Positions 53,887 to 63,932 of a stretch of 64,000 bases of DNA are shown in pieces. The notes beneath the pieces are model-generated. The model searched no databases and was not told the DNA's origin. It worked only from the letters and a program-made list of their open reading frames with translations. The stretch comes from Acidobacteriota bacterium (GTDB lineage Bacteria > Acidobacteriota > Terriglobia > Bryobacterales > Bryobacteraceae): assembly GCA_025352795.1 (NCBI GenBank), contig JANXSF010000137.1, positions 103,439-167,438 of the forward strand. Direction: 5' to 3'. Numbering within the stretch: position 1 is the first letter of the stretch; every line of letters starts with the position of its first letter. A program made the position numbers and the translations under genes.

Positions 53887-54921
53887 CTAACGTTGCACTC
53901 TGCCTGAACCGCCGCCTTTAATTAACCCGTTCACTTCTTCGGTTGAAAAGCGGTTGAAATCCCCTGGTATGGAGTGTTTCAGGCACGACGCAGCCACCGC
54001 GAATTCCAGCACAGCCTGATCGTCAGCCAAAGTATTCAGGCCATAAATGAGCCCACCGGCAAAGCAATCTCCGCCACCTACGCGGTCCACAATGTGGGTA
54101 ATGTCGTAATGCTTGCTCAGCAAAAACTGTTTGCGATTGTTCAAGCAGGCCGACCAACCGTTATGCGACGCACTATGAGATTCCCGCAAAGTGACCGCTA
54201 ACTTTTGCAGCGATGGATATTGGTCCAGCACCTTGTTGGTCAGTTTTTCGTACTGCGCGTGATCCAGAGTGCCGGAATGAACATCCACGTCCACTTGAAT
54301 TCCCAAAGCCATTTGGCAATCTTCTTCATTGGCAATGCCCACGTCGACAAATTCAAACAGGCGCTGCATTACCTCTTTGGTTGACTTGCCCCATTTCCAT
54401 AGATTTTTACGGTAATTCAAATCGCAGGATACGGTGATGCCTTTGGACCGCGCGGCTTTGACGCTTTCCAGTGCCAGTTCCGAAGCACCTTCACTGATGG
54501 CTGGCGTGATGCCCGTAATGTGGAACCAAGTAGCACCATCCAACACCTTGTTCCAGTCAATATCCCCGGGCTTGCCCAATGCGATGGATGAATGAGCCCG
54601 ATCGTAAAGCACCTTTGAGCCGCGCTGATTCGCACCGGGTTCAACGAAATAGATTCCGAATCTGCCACCAACTTTAATGACGCCCGATGAATCTACACCA
54701 AAGCGTCCTAACTCGCCGATGAACGCGTCGGTAATGGCATTCTTGTCGGGAACAAGCGTCACAAAGCGAGATGGTATGCCGAAGCCGGAAACGGCCACCG
54801 CTACGTTCGCTTCGCCACCGCCGAATGTGGCTAAGAATTGGGGTGATTGAAGGAACCGCTCATATCCAGGAGGGGCCAAGCGAAGCATGATTTCGCCGAA
54901 AGAAACCAGAAGTTTTGACAT
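53887..54921 (-). CDS. kdgK: PfkB-family sugar kinase, probable 2-keto-3-deoxygluconate kinase
   Basis: The 344-residue kinase has the KdgK-like start [43 protein letters not shown], the substrate region [39 protein letters not shown], and the catalytic [17 protein letters not shown] with its general-base Asp. KdgK phosphorylates KDG to KDPG for the Entner-Doudoroff aldolase. This fits the altronate dehydratase and the mannonate-dehydratase-like protein in the same window. It leads the operon with the unknown and the aldo/keto reductase genes. Confidence 0.87.
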   Translation of the reverse strand: MSKLLVSFGEIMLRLAPPGYERFLQSPQFLATFGGGEANVAVAVSGFGIPSRFVTLVPDKNAITDAFIGELGRFGVDSSGVIKVGGRFGIYFVEPGANQRGSKVLYDRAHSSIALGKPGDIDWNKVLDGATWFHITGITPAISEGASELALESVKAARSKGITVSCDLNYRKNLWKWGKSTKEVMQRLFEFVDVGIANEEDCQMALGIQVDVDVHSGTLDHAQYEKLTNKVLDQYPSLQKLAVTLRESHSASHNGWSACLNNRKQFLLSKHYDITHIVDRVGGGDCFAGGLIYGLNTLADDQAVLEFAVAASCLKHSIPGDFNRFSTEEVNGLIKGGGSGRVQR

Positions 54922-54956
54922 GAACCTCTATTGTACTTCGGCGGACTTGTGCACTC

Positions 54957-56060
54957 TCAGGGAACAGCGATCAATTCAATGGCCATGGAAGCGTCCATTC
55001 CGGGCAAACCTTCATAGACAAGCATCGTCGCTGCCGGAGGATGTTCTTTGTCAAAAAACTCAAACCGTAAATTACTAACTTTTTCCACCATGCCATTGGA
55101 CACCGGATAGAAGTTCGAGAATGCCACTCGGCGGATGCTGCCGTGGTTTTGGTCCAGCACTTTGGCCATACGCTGGAAAGCCAGCCGGATGTCGGCATCC
55201 TGGTAATGGAACGCCATTTGGGTTCCCGTGAAAATAATACGATCAGAGCCAACCAGCGTCGCTTTAGAATAATTGGGCGATGGATTCATCTCTTTCGGGC
55301 TTAAGTAAACCAGTGCTGCGGACGGTTTTTTGCGCAATCGGAAAACGCCTTCGCATTCCGATAGGGCCTGGTTCATGGCTCGTTCCGCCTGGACCATAGC
55401 GACCGATGCCGATGGGAATGCGGCGGTGACCATGCCTCGGATTTCCGCATGGTGGTCCAGCGAACTGACCAGGCACGTCACTCGCAGTACATCGGAAGGT
55501 TCAGAGCCACCAAAAGCAGCGGCGGTGCGGAGGTCGGCAATGGCCTTGGCCGTCAAATCGTTCAGCTTCGCTAAAGGATCTTTGCCTGTGCCGCCCATCC
55601 CAGAAAGGAACCCCAAACCATTGGGATTTACCTCTTTCTTGCCTGCAATGATGACTTCAATCTGAACTTGAGCCCCTTCCATAGGGAGCTGGCCAATTTG
55701 GATTACGCTGATTGCCGGAATGGGCATTTTCTTATCGGTGAACACTTCGCTGACAATATTTCCGACGCGCCGCAGGTCGCCTGTCCCGGCTACAAAGGCA
55801 CGCAGCTTCACCACGGTGCCACCGCGCAAAGTTTTCACTAATTCCTTTAGGGAGTCGCGAGTCTGCTGGGAGAGTAATCCCTTATTTGAGAGCGGGGTGA
55901 CACGAAATTCAAGGCGCGCAGTCTCAGCCACAACGGCAGACGGCGGATCGGGCAGAATTTCATGCGTTTGCGTGATTTCGTCTTTTTTCTTTTTGGAAGC
56001 AGCAAGCAGCAAACATGCCGTCAGAGCGAAGGCAATTAGAATCTGGAAGGACCGGCGCAT
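54957..56060 (-). CDS. Exported protein with tandem RidA/YjgF-like domains
   Basis: The 367-residue protein begins with a signal peptide (RRSFQILIAFALTACLLLAAS; the ACLLLAAS region could be a lipobox-like site with Cys16). Three RidA-type segments are visible: VVKLRAFVAGTGDLRRVGNIVSEVFTDKKMPIPAISVIQIGQLPMEGAQVQIEVI, then VLRVTCLVSSLDHHAEIRGMV and a following strand set, then IRRVAFSNFYPVSNGMVEKV to AIELIAVP. RidA proteins are cytosolic enamine/imine deaminases that work as trimers; a secreted triple fusion would mimic that trimer in one chain. The arginine that binds the substrate is not clear. Function is unknown. Confidence 0.68.
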   Translation of the reverse strand: MRRSFQILIAFALTACLLLAASKKKKDEITQTHEILPDPPSAVVAETARLEFRVTPLSNKGLLSQQTRDSLKELVKTLRGGTVVKLRAFVAGTGDLRRVGNIVSEVFTDKKMPIPAISVIQIGQLPMEGAQVQIEVIIAGKKEVNPNGLGFLSGMGGTGKDPLAKLNDLTAKAIADLRTAAAFGGSEPSDVLRVTCLVSSLDHHAEIRGMVTAAFPSASVAMVQAERAMNQALSECEGVFRLRKKPSAALVYLSPKEMNPSPNYSKATLVGSDRIIFTGTQMAFHYQDADIRLAFQRMAKVLDQNHGSIRRVAFSNFYPVSNGMVEKVSNLRFEFFDKEHPPAATMLVYEGLPGMDASMAIELIAVP

Positions 56061-56619
56061 GGACTAAAGTGATTCTATCAAACTCAGCACCAATCCAAGT
56101 TACGAGCACAAGAGTGGGAGAACGCAAGCCAAACGGGGAAAGGTGGGACTAGTGCAAGCAACCGAATTCTCTCTCAAACCGCACATTTGGTCTCAGCGAG
56201 TGGCCAGCACAGCGTGTGCCCTATTGGCGCTTTCACACAAAATCCAGTTTCATCAGGTAGTCAGTATCGAAGTTCAACTTCAAGTCCGATCTTGTTCCAG
56301 AATCAGACCGCTATCCATTGTTTTTGACCCACTCATAATCAATGTCTCACGACTTGGCATGCGGGGCGCAGGTCGGGTTAAAGGACGACGAATCTCGGCA
56401 ACAGGAAGTTCGCGGATAGTAGGAGACTTCATGTAACAGACGGTAACATATTGCCCGATGCAGCAACCGAATTCTCCCCACGACAGGAGTCTGCGTATTT
56501 AATTGTTTACAGTCATCAATCCTGCAATGAGTTGTTCTACTCCTCAATGAACGGTGTCCTAACCACCATGGCGACGTGCCTTGAGGCAACGTCTTCATAC
56601 TGAAAAGAGGACCTTTGAA
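56061..56619. other. Intergenic region with a 15-bp direct repeat
   Basis: No convincing gene is seen between the divergent RidA-like and FG-GAP genes. AGCAACCGAATTCTC occurs exactly twice, at 56157-56171 and 56462-56476, 305 bp apart. GAGGA about 12 nt before 56620 is the ribosome-binding site of the FG-GAP gene. Confidence 0.5.
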
Positions 56620-58656
56620 ATGAACAGTAGTAATAAAAACAAGATGCATCAAGCTGGAGCAATGGCCTTGACCAAGCCTGCAATCTCCATCCGGTTTCTC
56701 ACAATAGCCCTGACCGCATTTGCCTTTTCCGCCGCAGGCCAGAGCATCCCCAAATTCCTGACGCCAACCAATTATCCCGTGGCTGGCGCCTCCATGGCTG
56801 CCGTAGGTGACTTCAACGGTGATGGCATTCTTGATATTGTCACCGCCAATGGAGGCTTTGTCCTTAATGCTGTAGGTGGTGTTGATCCGGTTGGACAAGG
56901 TGTAAGCTTGCTTCTGGGCAATACCAATGGCACTTTCCAGGCTGCCCGCAGCATTGTCGGCGGATCACACCCTAACTATGTCGCAGTTGGCGATTTCAAC
57001 GGTGACGGCAAGCTTGACGTAGTCGTGGCCAATGGCACTGGGACAACCACCGTAAGCATTCTGCTGGGCAACGGAGATGGCACATTCCAACCAGCCATTG
57101 ACACAGTTGTTGGTGGATTGGGCGCGACGAAAGTAATTGCCAAAGATTTCAACGGTGACGGAAAGCTGGATCTGGCTGTAGTGGTTGGTGTTCTTTCCAC
57201 CCCAACGCTCACAACCAGCAACGTATCGGTTCTTCTGGGAACCGGCAGCGGAACTTTCAACGTTAGCTACACAACGCCTGGTTTCAGAGTGTTGGCTGCT
57301 GATTTCAACAATGACGGCAAGCAAGACCTTATCGTTGACGCAACGGTAAGGTTAGGCAGTGGCGACGGTACATTTCTGAACGGTCAGACTTTAGCATTTA
57401 CACCGAATCTTGCTGTAACAGGCGATTTTGATGGTGACGGGAATTTGGATATATACGCATACACCGGCGGCTCAACCCGCAGTGGAGCAATTCAGTACAT
57501 GGTTTACGGCCTTGGTGATGGAACCTTTACTCCACTGATTGTTGGTTGTTGCGGTGGACCTGTCAGCAACGTCGTGGCGGCTGACTTCAATGGAGACGGA
57601 AACCTTGACCTTGGTACGTTCCCCGGTGTGGTCTTTGGAACCGGTGGTCGTCCTAGTTTTAGCGGGATATAAGCTCCTTTGGGCTTTGGAAGATCGGTGA
57701 ACGGTTCGTTTGTCGCGGTAGGTGATTTCGACCGCAATGGTGCGCCAGACATGATCATGGCCAACGGTTCCGCCATTCTGGTGGCCCTGAATACGGGGGG
57801 TAATCCTCCACTGCTTGCTCAAGAAACATTGACCGCAGGCTTCGTGGTTGGCGGTGCCACTACGGTGACGGGTACAGTTTCTTTGGGTGCACCGGCTCAG
57901 GCTGGTGGCGCTTCCATCACCCTTGCCAGCAGCGATCCAGCTGCTTTCTTTCCTGGCGGCAATGCAATAATAATTCCCACTGGTTCCACTACTGCTGCGT
58001 TCAACATCTCTACAGTGACGGTGGCCGCATCCACACCTGTGGTGATTTCGGCAACTTCACAATGGAATACCTTTAGTCTGAATGCCAACTTCACCGTGGT
58101 TCCCTCCATTGCTGTTGCCTCGGTTTCAATCTCTCCGGCCAGCATTTTTGGAATGTTCGGGGGCAATCAAGGTTTGGGCACCGTGACGTTAAGCGGCCCT
58201 GCTTCTGACGGCGTGATTGTCACTCTAACCAGCTCAAACCCAGCCATTGTCACCGTACCGCCAAGTGTTCCCATCGCGCCTGGGACCACAACCGCAACCT
58301 TTCCTATTAGTGCTAGCAATGTTGCGGCCAATACAGTGATTACAGTCTCCGCATCCTACCAGGGGACAACCAGCATTGGCACTGTCACAGTTCTAAAGGC
58401 TACCGATACCGTTGCGGTTACCAAAGCGGAGTATGTGGTCAGCAAGTCTCAGTTCAAACTGGAAGCCAGTACGACGGATAACACTGTTCTTTTTCTCCGC
58501 GTGTTCAATGCCACAACCGGTGCCTACCTTGGATACATGTCTCCAGCGGGTGGCGGCAAGTTCATTGGGTCGTTCTTGGCATTCGGACCGTTGACCTCTG
58601 TCCTGGTCCAAAGCCCCAAGGGAGGACTAGTCACAGCCCCTGTCGCGCAAAGGTAG
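56620..58656 (+). pseudogene. FG-GAP/VCBS repeat protein gene broken by an in-frame TAA
   Basis: From the ATG at 56620 a 350-residue product (signal segment RFLTIALTAFAFSAAGQ) with FG-GAP blades (VGDFNGDGKLDVVVANG and similar) ends at TAA 57670-57672. In the same frame, directly after it, the sequence continues with another blade (VNGSFVAVGDFDRNGAPDMIMANG), two Ig-like modules (AGGASITLASSDPAAF; SDGVIVTLTSSNPAIV) and a C-terminal domain, to 58656. Removing the one stop gives a 678-residue protein with a complete propeller. It is therefore a nonsense mutation or sequencing error, or the codon is read through. The downstream part alone could start at TTG 57679 but would lack a signal peptide. 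A terminator follows. Confidence 0.8.
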
Positions 58657-58678
58657 TTTGTTTGTAAGTCGTGTCTAG

Positions 58679-58729
58679 GGCGATGATGCACCGGTGGGTT
58701 AAACCACTGAGGCATCATCGCCATTTTTT
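58679..58729 (+). terminator. Rho-independent terminator of the FG-GAP gene
   Basis: GGCGATGATGC (58679-58689) pairs perfectly with 58712-58722 over 11 bp, with more pairing inside, and is followed by six T. It lies 22 bp after the second stop codon, showing that transcription covers both halves of the broken gene. Confidence 0.9.
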
Positions 58730-58757
58730 GCATGAACCTGAATCTAGAAAGTGGGGG

Positions 58758-59396
58758 TCAGTCACTCAAGCGTTTAGTTGGTTCGCTGGTGCGTTCCCAC
58801 TCGCGTTCCAACATCCTGCTATATTCGCCCGAAGCGTATAGTTCAAAGTCGAAATTCTGGATGGAAATGCGACTAAAATCGAACATATGCTGACGACAGG
58901 AGTACATGTGATCGGCAAAACGATAGTAATTTCGAATGAAATCTTCGCTAAGATCTTCCCGCCCAGGTACATTTTGGAACACCGCGTTCAATCCCAAAGC
59001 ACGGGAGAAAATGGCCTTGTAGTCGGCTACTCCCCAGCGTTTTAGTTTGGACTTTACAACTTCTGGCGGTTCGGTCACCAACATTTCAGAAAAGCTTTGC
59101 GTTTTGATGTTCGCCTTGGCCAGCGCCTCATCCCGCTCTACCAGTTCCATACACTGTTCCATCCAACGCACCAGATCCCTGCCAACATAAAACAACATGC
59201 GGATTTCACAATAGCGTCCGTCTAACAGTTTTTGGTCCAGTTGGTTCATGCTCATGTTGTCACTGGGCAGCAGCCCTTGGATCATCATGCTAGCGCGGGA
59301 ACTCTCAACCAGTTTGTTAGGACCGGAAGAATCTGAAAATGGGTGCAAAATCAGCGGTGGCAGCTTCCAGAGTTGATGGACGGGCAGTGTAGTCAC
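58758..59396 (-). CDS. Hypothetical protein, 212 aa
   Basis: I do not recognise the family. The GTG start at 59396 is preceded by AAGGA at 10 nt. The chain is mostly helical and charged: LDGRYCEIRMLFYVGRDLVRWMEQCMEL, VKSKLKRWGVADYKAIFSRALGLNAVF, YRFADHMYSCRQHMFDFSRISIQNFDFELYASGEYSRMLEREWERT. It has no signal peptide or membrane helix. It lies 61 bp after the M28 peptidase gene on the same strand. Confidence 0.65.
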   Translation of the reverse strand: MTTLPVHQLWKLPPLILHPFSDSSGPNKLVESSRASMMIQGLLPSDNMSMNQLDQKLLDGRYCEIRMLFYVGRDLVRWMEQCMELVERDEALAKANIKTQSFSEMLVTEPPEVVKSKLKRWGVADYKAIFSRALGLNAVFQNVPGREDLSEDFIRNYYRFADHMYSCRQHMFDFSRISIQNFDFELYASGEYSRMLEREWERTSEPTKRLSD

Positions 59397-59457
59397 TATA
59401 ATGCTTTCCTTCTATACTTATCGGACTTCTGAGTGCCTTCCATTAGGACGGGATAAG

Positions 59458-61248
59458 TTATTTTCTGGCCGTGAGCAAAACCTTCACATCTAAGGTTTCC
59501 GCCCCACGAAGCACTCTCACAGCTACTTCATCCCCTACTTTTTTCGATTTTAACGCATAAGTGAAATCGTACAGATTCTGAATATCTTTGCCATCGAAGG
59601 AGATCATGATGTCGCCAGCTTTGAGACCGGCCTTCGCCGCTGGGGAACCGTCGCGTACATCGGCAAATCGCACGCCTTTCGGTGGTTCCGCAAAATCGGG
59701 AATGCTGCCGAAATAAGGTCCGTAACCGCTGGAACCTCCAGACGAACCAGACGCCGACCCTTGGCTCCCAGCCGGAGGCATAACGCGGACATAAAGCGGC
59801 CTTTCTTCACCTTCTCTCAACTTCTCCGTTACATCGGCCACAAAGGTCAGCAGCTTAATGGCTTCCTTTGCGTTGATCTTATCCCAGGTATCGGTGGGCC
59901 TATGATAATCGCCATGTAAGCCTGAAAAGAAGAACAATACCGGAATCTGTTTTATGGTGAACGATGTGTGGTCGCTTGACCCGTACCCAGCCGTTTCCGA
60001 CATATCGAACTGCATTCCTTCCGGCTTCTTCGTATCATCCAGGATCTTCTTCAGCGTCGAACCAGTTCCCGATCCGCCTACGTAAACTTTGCCATCCCGA
60101 ATGCGCCCAATCATGTCCATATTGATCATGGCCACCGCCTTGGCGTTAGGAAGCATGGAGTGCTCGGCATAATAGGCTGATCCTAGAAGTCCTAATTCTT
60201 CCCCGGAAAATGCCATGAACAACATGCCACGCATTTCCTGCGGTCGGGATGAAAAGTAGCGTGCCAGTTCCATCACACCTGCCGAACCGGATGCATTATC
60301 ATCGGCCCCCGGATGAATCTTTCCTTTCGGATTCGCATCCAGTGAAAACTGATCGCCCATCCCTAAATGATCGTAGTGGGCACCCACAATAACGTATTCA
60401 TCTGTTTTGCCAGGTAGGTAGCCCAGCACGTTGCGAACTGGCTTTACCTGACGTTCCACGTCCACCTGCATATCAATCGTGATATTTTCTGGAAGCGCAA
60501 AACTCCGCGGCTTCAGATCCTTGTCGATATCGTCATGCAGCATGCGCAAAGACTTTCCCTGACCTTCCAACCAGCGTTCCATGGCTTCCGCCTTCATCTG
60601 AACAAAGGGGATGCCGGCGTTGGCGGGTCCGGCGGTCTTACCGAACTTTTCCAGTTCACTGCTGCCCAAATCGGTAAGCATGATGACAGCTTTTGCACCG
60701 TGCTGCTTGGCATTGGTTGCCTTGGCATCAAACTGCGCGTGACGCGTATAACTCTTGCCAGAGAAAACACTTTTTTCATCGAACTCCTGCGGTTCCCGAC
60801 GATATAAAATGACGATTTTCCCTTTCACATCCAGGCCTTGATAATCGTCGTAGTTGTATTCCGGGGCAGTGATGCCGTAGCCAGCAAACACCACCGGCGC
60901 AGTCACGCTTCCCGCTGAGGAAAAGTTCAATGGGGTAAAGTCGCCTTCAAACTTGGCATCTTTTTTGAGCGCACCTTCATGCCACGTCAGCTTATTTCGC
61001 TTGCCCAGCTTGGCCATGGTAGTCACCGGATAGCTTTGAAAATAGCTGCCCGCTACCGGTTGCAAACCGGCTTTTTTATACTGACCCGCAATAAAAGTAG
61101 CAGCTTTTTCCAGCTCAGGAGTACCCGTGCCTCGACCCTTAAATTGAGGTGAAGCCAGTACCTTAACATTCTCCAGATAGTGGACAGGGTCTAAGTCCGC
61201 AGCGCTGGCCAAGCAAGCGGCCAACAGGCCGATAAAAATTCGAAACAT
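59458..61248 (-). CDS. Exported M28-family metallopeptidase with PA and PDZ domains
   Basis: The 596-residue protein has a signal peptide (MFRIFIGLLAACLASA), a PA insert (about 110-240, VFAGYGITAPEYNYDDYQGLDVKGKIVIL), and the di-zinc M28 aminopeptidase core: GAHYDHLG, GADDNASGSAGVME, SGEELGLLGS, INMDMIGR and the last ligand in GLHGDYHRPTDT. A Ser/Gly linker leads to a C-terminal PDZ domain (about 505-596, VRDGSPAAKAGLKAGDIMISFDG). It would remove N-terminal amino acids from peptides outside the cell or in the periplasm. Its start abuts the stop of the DsbA-like gene with no gap. Confidence 0.93.
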   Translation of the reverse strand: MFRIFIGLLAACLASAADLDPVHYLENVKVLASPQFKGRGTGTPELEKAATFIAGQYKKAGLQPVAGSYFQSYPVTTMAKLGKRNKLTWHEGALKKDAKFEGDFTPLNFSSAGSVTAPVVFAGYGITAPEYNYDDYQGLDVKGKIVILYRREPQEFDEKSVFSGKSYTRHAQFDAKATNAKQHGAKAVIMLTDLGSSELEKFGKTAGPANAGIPFVQMKAEAMERWLEGQGKSLRMLHDDIDKDLKPRSFALPENITIDMQVDVERQVKPVRNVLGYLPGKTDEYVIVGAHYDHLGMGDQFSLDANPKGKIHPGADDNASGSAGVMELARYFSSRPQEMRGMLFMAFSGEELGLLGSAYYAEHSMLPNAKAVAMINMDMIGRIRDGKVYVGGSGTGSTLKKILDDTKKPEGMQFDMSETAGYGSSDHTSFTIKQIPVLFFFSGLHGDYHRPTDTWDKINAKEAIKLLTFVADVTEKLREGEERPLYVRVMPPAGSQGSASGSSGGSSGYGPYFGSIPDFAEPPKGVRFADVRDGSPAAKAGLKAGDIMISFDGKDIQNLYDFTYALKSKKVGDEVAVRVLRGAETLDVKVLLTARK

Positions 61249-62220
61249 TTACTTTCCTAAAAGTGAGGGTAGTTTTACTTCGCAACCGCAATCATCGCCA
61301 GCGTTCTTGGCAACTTTTTGGTAATCCAGTTCAAATTGGATCAGCTCCTGCAGCTTGTCCCAAGGGATGCTGCCAGGCAATGGACGACCGTTAAGAACAA
61401 TGGTCGGTGTGGAAGAAATTCCAATGTCTTTGCCTTCCGCTTGATTTTTCTCCACAATTTCAGCAGTCACTTTGGATTCCAGGCAAGCCTTCAGTGCCAA
61501 GCTGTCCAACTTCTTCGACGTCGCAAATTCAGTCAGCTTTCCACCGAAATTGTCCAGGGTCAGCGTTTCTTGATTGTCGAAAGCCCAATCGTGGAAATCC
61601 CAGAACGCATCCATGTTCTGGCGGTACACGCAACGGCCAGCCATCGATGCGGTCTTCGCCCATGGGTGTGCCTGTTCAATGGGGAAATCTTTGAAATACA
61701 GACGCACTTCTTTGGGGTAATTCTTGATCAGATTGGCCCGCAGCATTTTAGCTTCGTCCTTGCAATGCGGACATTGGAAGTCACTGAAAACTACCAGGAC
61801 AACGGGCGCTCCAGCCGTCCCCAATGCCGGTTGGAACGCTGTATTCAACTTGTCTATGTTTGTCTTAAAAGGATTTTGGCTGACGTCGTAAACTGAGCCT
61901 TGAATGATTTTCTTGCCATCGTCGGAAACGAAGAAAGTCAGCGTTTGACTGCGCGCCCCCATGGAACCAATAATTTTCACTTCTTTTAGGCCAGCCACGC
62001 CCGAAGGCTTGGGATCCCCCACTTCAATGGTGACTTGCGGTGGCAACAGCATCAGATGCCGAACATATTGCTCCAAGGTCACCTTGTCAAAGGCTGATGG
62101 TTTTGCTGCCGATGGCTTTGATGCCGATTGTTTAGGTGCTGCTGTCGTAGGAACTGCAGGCGTAATTTGGGCGGCCAATGGAACGCAGAGTGCCAATAAC
62201 ATGGCAACGGTAGAACGCAT
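61249..62220 (-). CDS. Exported DsbA-family thioredoxin-fold protein
   Basis: The ATG at 62220 gives 323 residues with a signal peptide (MRSTVAMLLALCVPLAAQ). A Pro/Ala/Lys/Ser linker and about 90 residues of N-terminal domain precede the DsbA-like domain. There, VVFSDFQCPHCKDEA holds the CPHC active site and ISSTPTIVLNG the cis-proline loop. It resembles the DsbG/BdbD branch of disulfide oxidoreductases. The CGC pair near the C-terminus (DDCGCEV) is an extra feature. It is co-transcribed with the M28 peptidase (no gap) and follows the altronate dehydratase gene by 31 bp. Confidence 0.9.
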   Translation of the reverse strand: MRSTVAMLLALCVPLAAQITPAVPTTAAPKQSASKPSAAKPSAFDKVTLEQYVRHLMLLPPQVTIEVGDPKPSGVAGLKEVKIIGSMGARSQTLTFFVSDDGKKIIQGSVYDVSQNPFKTNIDKLNTAFQPALGTAGAPVVLVVFSDFQCPHCKDEAKMLRANLIKNYPKEVRLYFKDFPIEQAHPWAKTASMAGRCVYRQNMDAFWDFHDWAFDNQETLTLDNFGGKLTEFATSKKLDSLALKACLESKVTAEIVEKNQAEGKDIGISSTPTIVLNGRPLPGSIPWDKLQELIQFELDYQKVAKNAGDDCGCEVKLPSLLGK

Positions 62221-62251
62221 TTCATTATTGTACCGCCCGAGCCTGGTCAAT

Positions 62252-63793
62252 CTACATTACCGGGCCAATACGCCACGGCACAAATTCTTTATGACCCAAA
62301 GTTTCCGCACACGTGCGTTCACCGCTGGCCACCCGCAGCAGCATGTCGAAAATTTCTTTTCCCACACCTTCAATGGTGGCTTCGCCGTCGGCAATCCTTC
62401 CGGCATTAATGTCCATGTTGCTTATCATGCGCTTGTACATGCTGGAGTTTGTGGCAATCTTGATCACCGGAATTGTGGGGAATCCAATGGCACTGCCACG
62501 CCCGGTGGTGAAGGCGATCAGGTTCACGCCCCCAGCAGCCAGGCCGGTCAGCGATACCGGATCGTAACCAGGCGTGTTCATGAAACAAAATCCTGGGCCA
62601 GTGACCCGTTCGGCGTAATCCAACACTTCGTTCAATTGCGACGTCCCGCCTTTGGCCACCGCACCCAGCGATTTCTCCAGAATATTGGTCAACCCGCCTT
62701 CCTTATTTCCAGGCGATGGATTGTCGTTAAAGTTCGAACCCTCAAAGCGATTCAGATAAGTCTTGTAGCCCTTGACGAAACTCAATAGCCGGTCAGCCAC
62801 TGCCCGATTGCGAGCCCGCTTCACCAGCAAATGCTCGGCACCAAAAATTTCAGTGGTTTCGGCAAGCACGCTCGATGCACCAATTTCCGCCAACAGATCG
62901 GAAGTGTAGCCCAGGGCGGGGTTGGCGGTGATGCCGGAAAAGGAATCGGACCCGCCACAGTTCAACCCCAACTGAATTTTGGTAGCGGGAACCACAACAC
63001 GTTTTTCTGAAGACATTTGTTCCATCAAGCCTTCAATGGCTTTAATAGCATTGGCCATGGCGTTACGCGTTCCGCCTTCGCCTTGCAGCGTCATGCCAAT
63101 CATCCGGCTGGTACGTGGAGAATTCGCACCCAGGTAGTGGTCAATCTGGTTCACCTCGCAGCCCAATCCCAAAATCACCGCTGCGCCCACGTTGGGATGA
63201 TTCATCACGCCACGCAAGGTGCGTTGCAACTGTTCTGTATCGGGTCCAATGGTGTGCCCGCAACCTTCGCCGTGAGGAAAGGCCGCCACGCCATCTACGT
63301 TAGGCGGTAAAGTTAGTCCGGCAAAGTGCGCAGCAATCATCTCTGCCGTATGCGCTGCGCAGTTCGATGCCGCCACCACAGCTACATAATTTCGAGTTCC
63401 AACACGGCCATCTTCTCGTTGAAATCCCATGAATGTTGGGATGGATGAGGGAAGGGCAGGGAGAGGCTTTTCAACGAGCGGATACTCGTAGTCGAAATTC
63501 AATTCTTCAAAGGCCACGTTATGAGTGTGGACATGATCCCCAGATTGAATCGCGCTTTTAGCAAAGCCAATCAACTGTCCGTATCGAACAATTTGTTCAC
63601 CCTGGCCGATGGAGCGGATGCACACCTTGTGTCCTGCGGGAATGGCAGTTCTAGCGGTGACAAGGTGACCGTCAATTTTAAGTTCGGTCCCAGCAGACAA
63701 GGGAACACGGGCCACGGCAATGTTGTCCTTGGCATTCAAGTGGATCGCGGAATTTTCCGCGGTAGGAAGTTTGGCAATGTCTACAAGGGTCAT
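62252..63793 (-). CDS. uxaA: Altronate dehydratase (UxaA family)
   Basis: The 513-residue protein joins the N-terminal SAF domain (IAVARVPLSAGTEL, SGDHVHTHNVAFEE) and the large UxaA/GarD catalytic domain (FMGFQREDGRVGTRNYVAVVAASNCAAH, GVAAFPHGEGCG, LGLNCGGSDSFSGITANPALGY, ETTEIFGAEHLL, FMNTPGYDPVSLTGLAAGGVNLIAFTTGRGS). It converts altronate to 2-keto-3-deoxygluconate in galacturonate breakdown. The fused one-chain form is normal for this family. KdgK, acting on the product, is encoded 9 kb away. A galactarate-type substrate cannot be ruled out. Confidence 0.9.
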   Translation of the reverse strand: MTLVDIAKLPTAENSAIHLNAKDNIAVARVPLSAGTELKIDGHLVTARTAIPAGHKVCIRSIGQGEQIVRYGQLIGFAKSAIQSGDHVHTHNVAFEELNFDYEYPLVEKPLPALPSSIPTFMGFQREDGRVGTRNYVAVVAASNCAAHTAEMIAAHFAGLTLPPNVDGVAAFPHGEGCGHTIGPDTEQLQRTLRGVMNHPNVGAAVILGLGCEVNQIDHYLGANSPRTSRMIGMTLQGEGGTRNAMANAIKAIEGLMEQMSSEKRVVVPATKIQLGLNCGGSDSFSGITANPALGYTSDLLAEIGASSVLAETTEIFGAEHLLVKRARNRAVADRLLSFVKGYKTYLNRFEGSNFNDNPSPGNKEGGLTNILEKSLGAVAKGGTSQLNEVLDYAERVTGPGFCFMNTPGYDPVSLTGLAAGGVNLIAFTTGRGSAIGFPTIPVIKIATNSSMYKRMISNMDINAGRIADGEATIEGVGKEIFDMLLRVASGERTCAETLGHKEFVPWRIGPVM

Positions 63794-63883
63794 GCAGCTA
63801 TTATTCTATTCCGTCTGGTAGGGAGATGCTAATTTTGTTGTATAACGTTTAAGTATCGGGACTGCCCCCACCCCTTGGAAGTC

Positions 63884-63932
63884 TGTCAAGGCAAAATAGA
63901 AATGTCCTATTCCCAGCAAAGTAGAAATGTCC
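63884..63932. repeat. 17-bp direct repeats, possible insertion-sequence end
   Basis: GCAAAATAGAAATGTCC (63891-63907) and GCAAAGTAGAAATGTCC (63916-63932) are direct repeats with one mismatch and 25-bp period. A TGTCAAG begins just before the first. Multiple subterminal repeats after a TG end are typical of IS21-type elements. A frame opens at 63956 and runs off the window. The rest of the element would lie outside the window, so this is tentative. Confidence 0.4.

Noticed and set aside
56347..56898. 183-codon minus-strand frame overlapping the FG-GAP gene start
   Set aside because: It crosses the FG-GAP signal peptide and ribosome-binding site and lacks protein-like composition.
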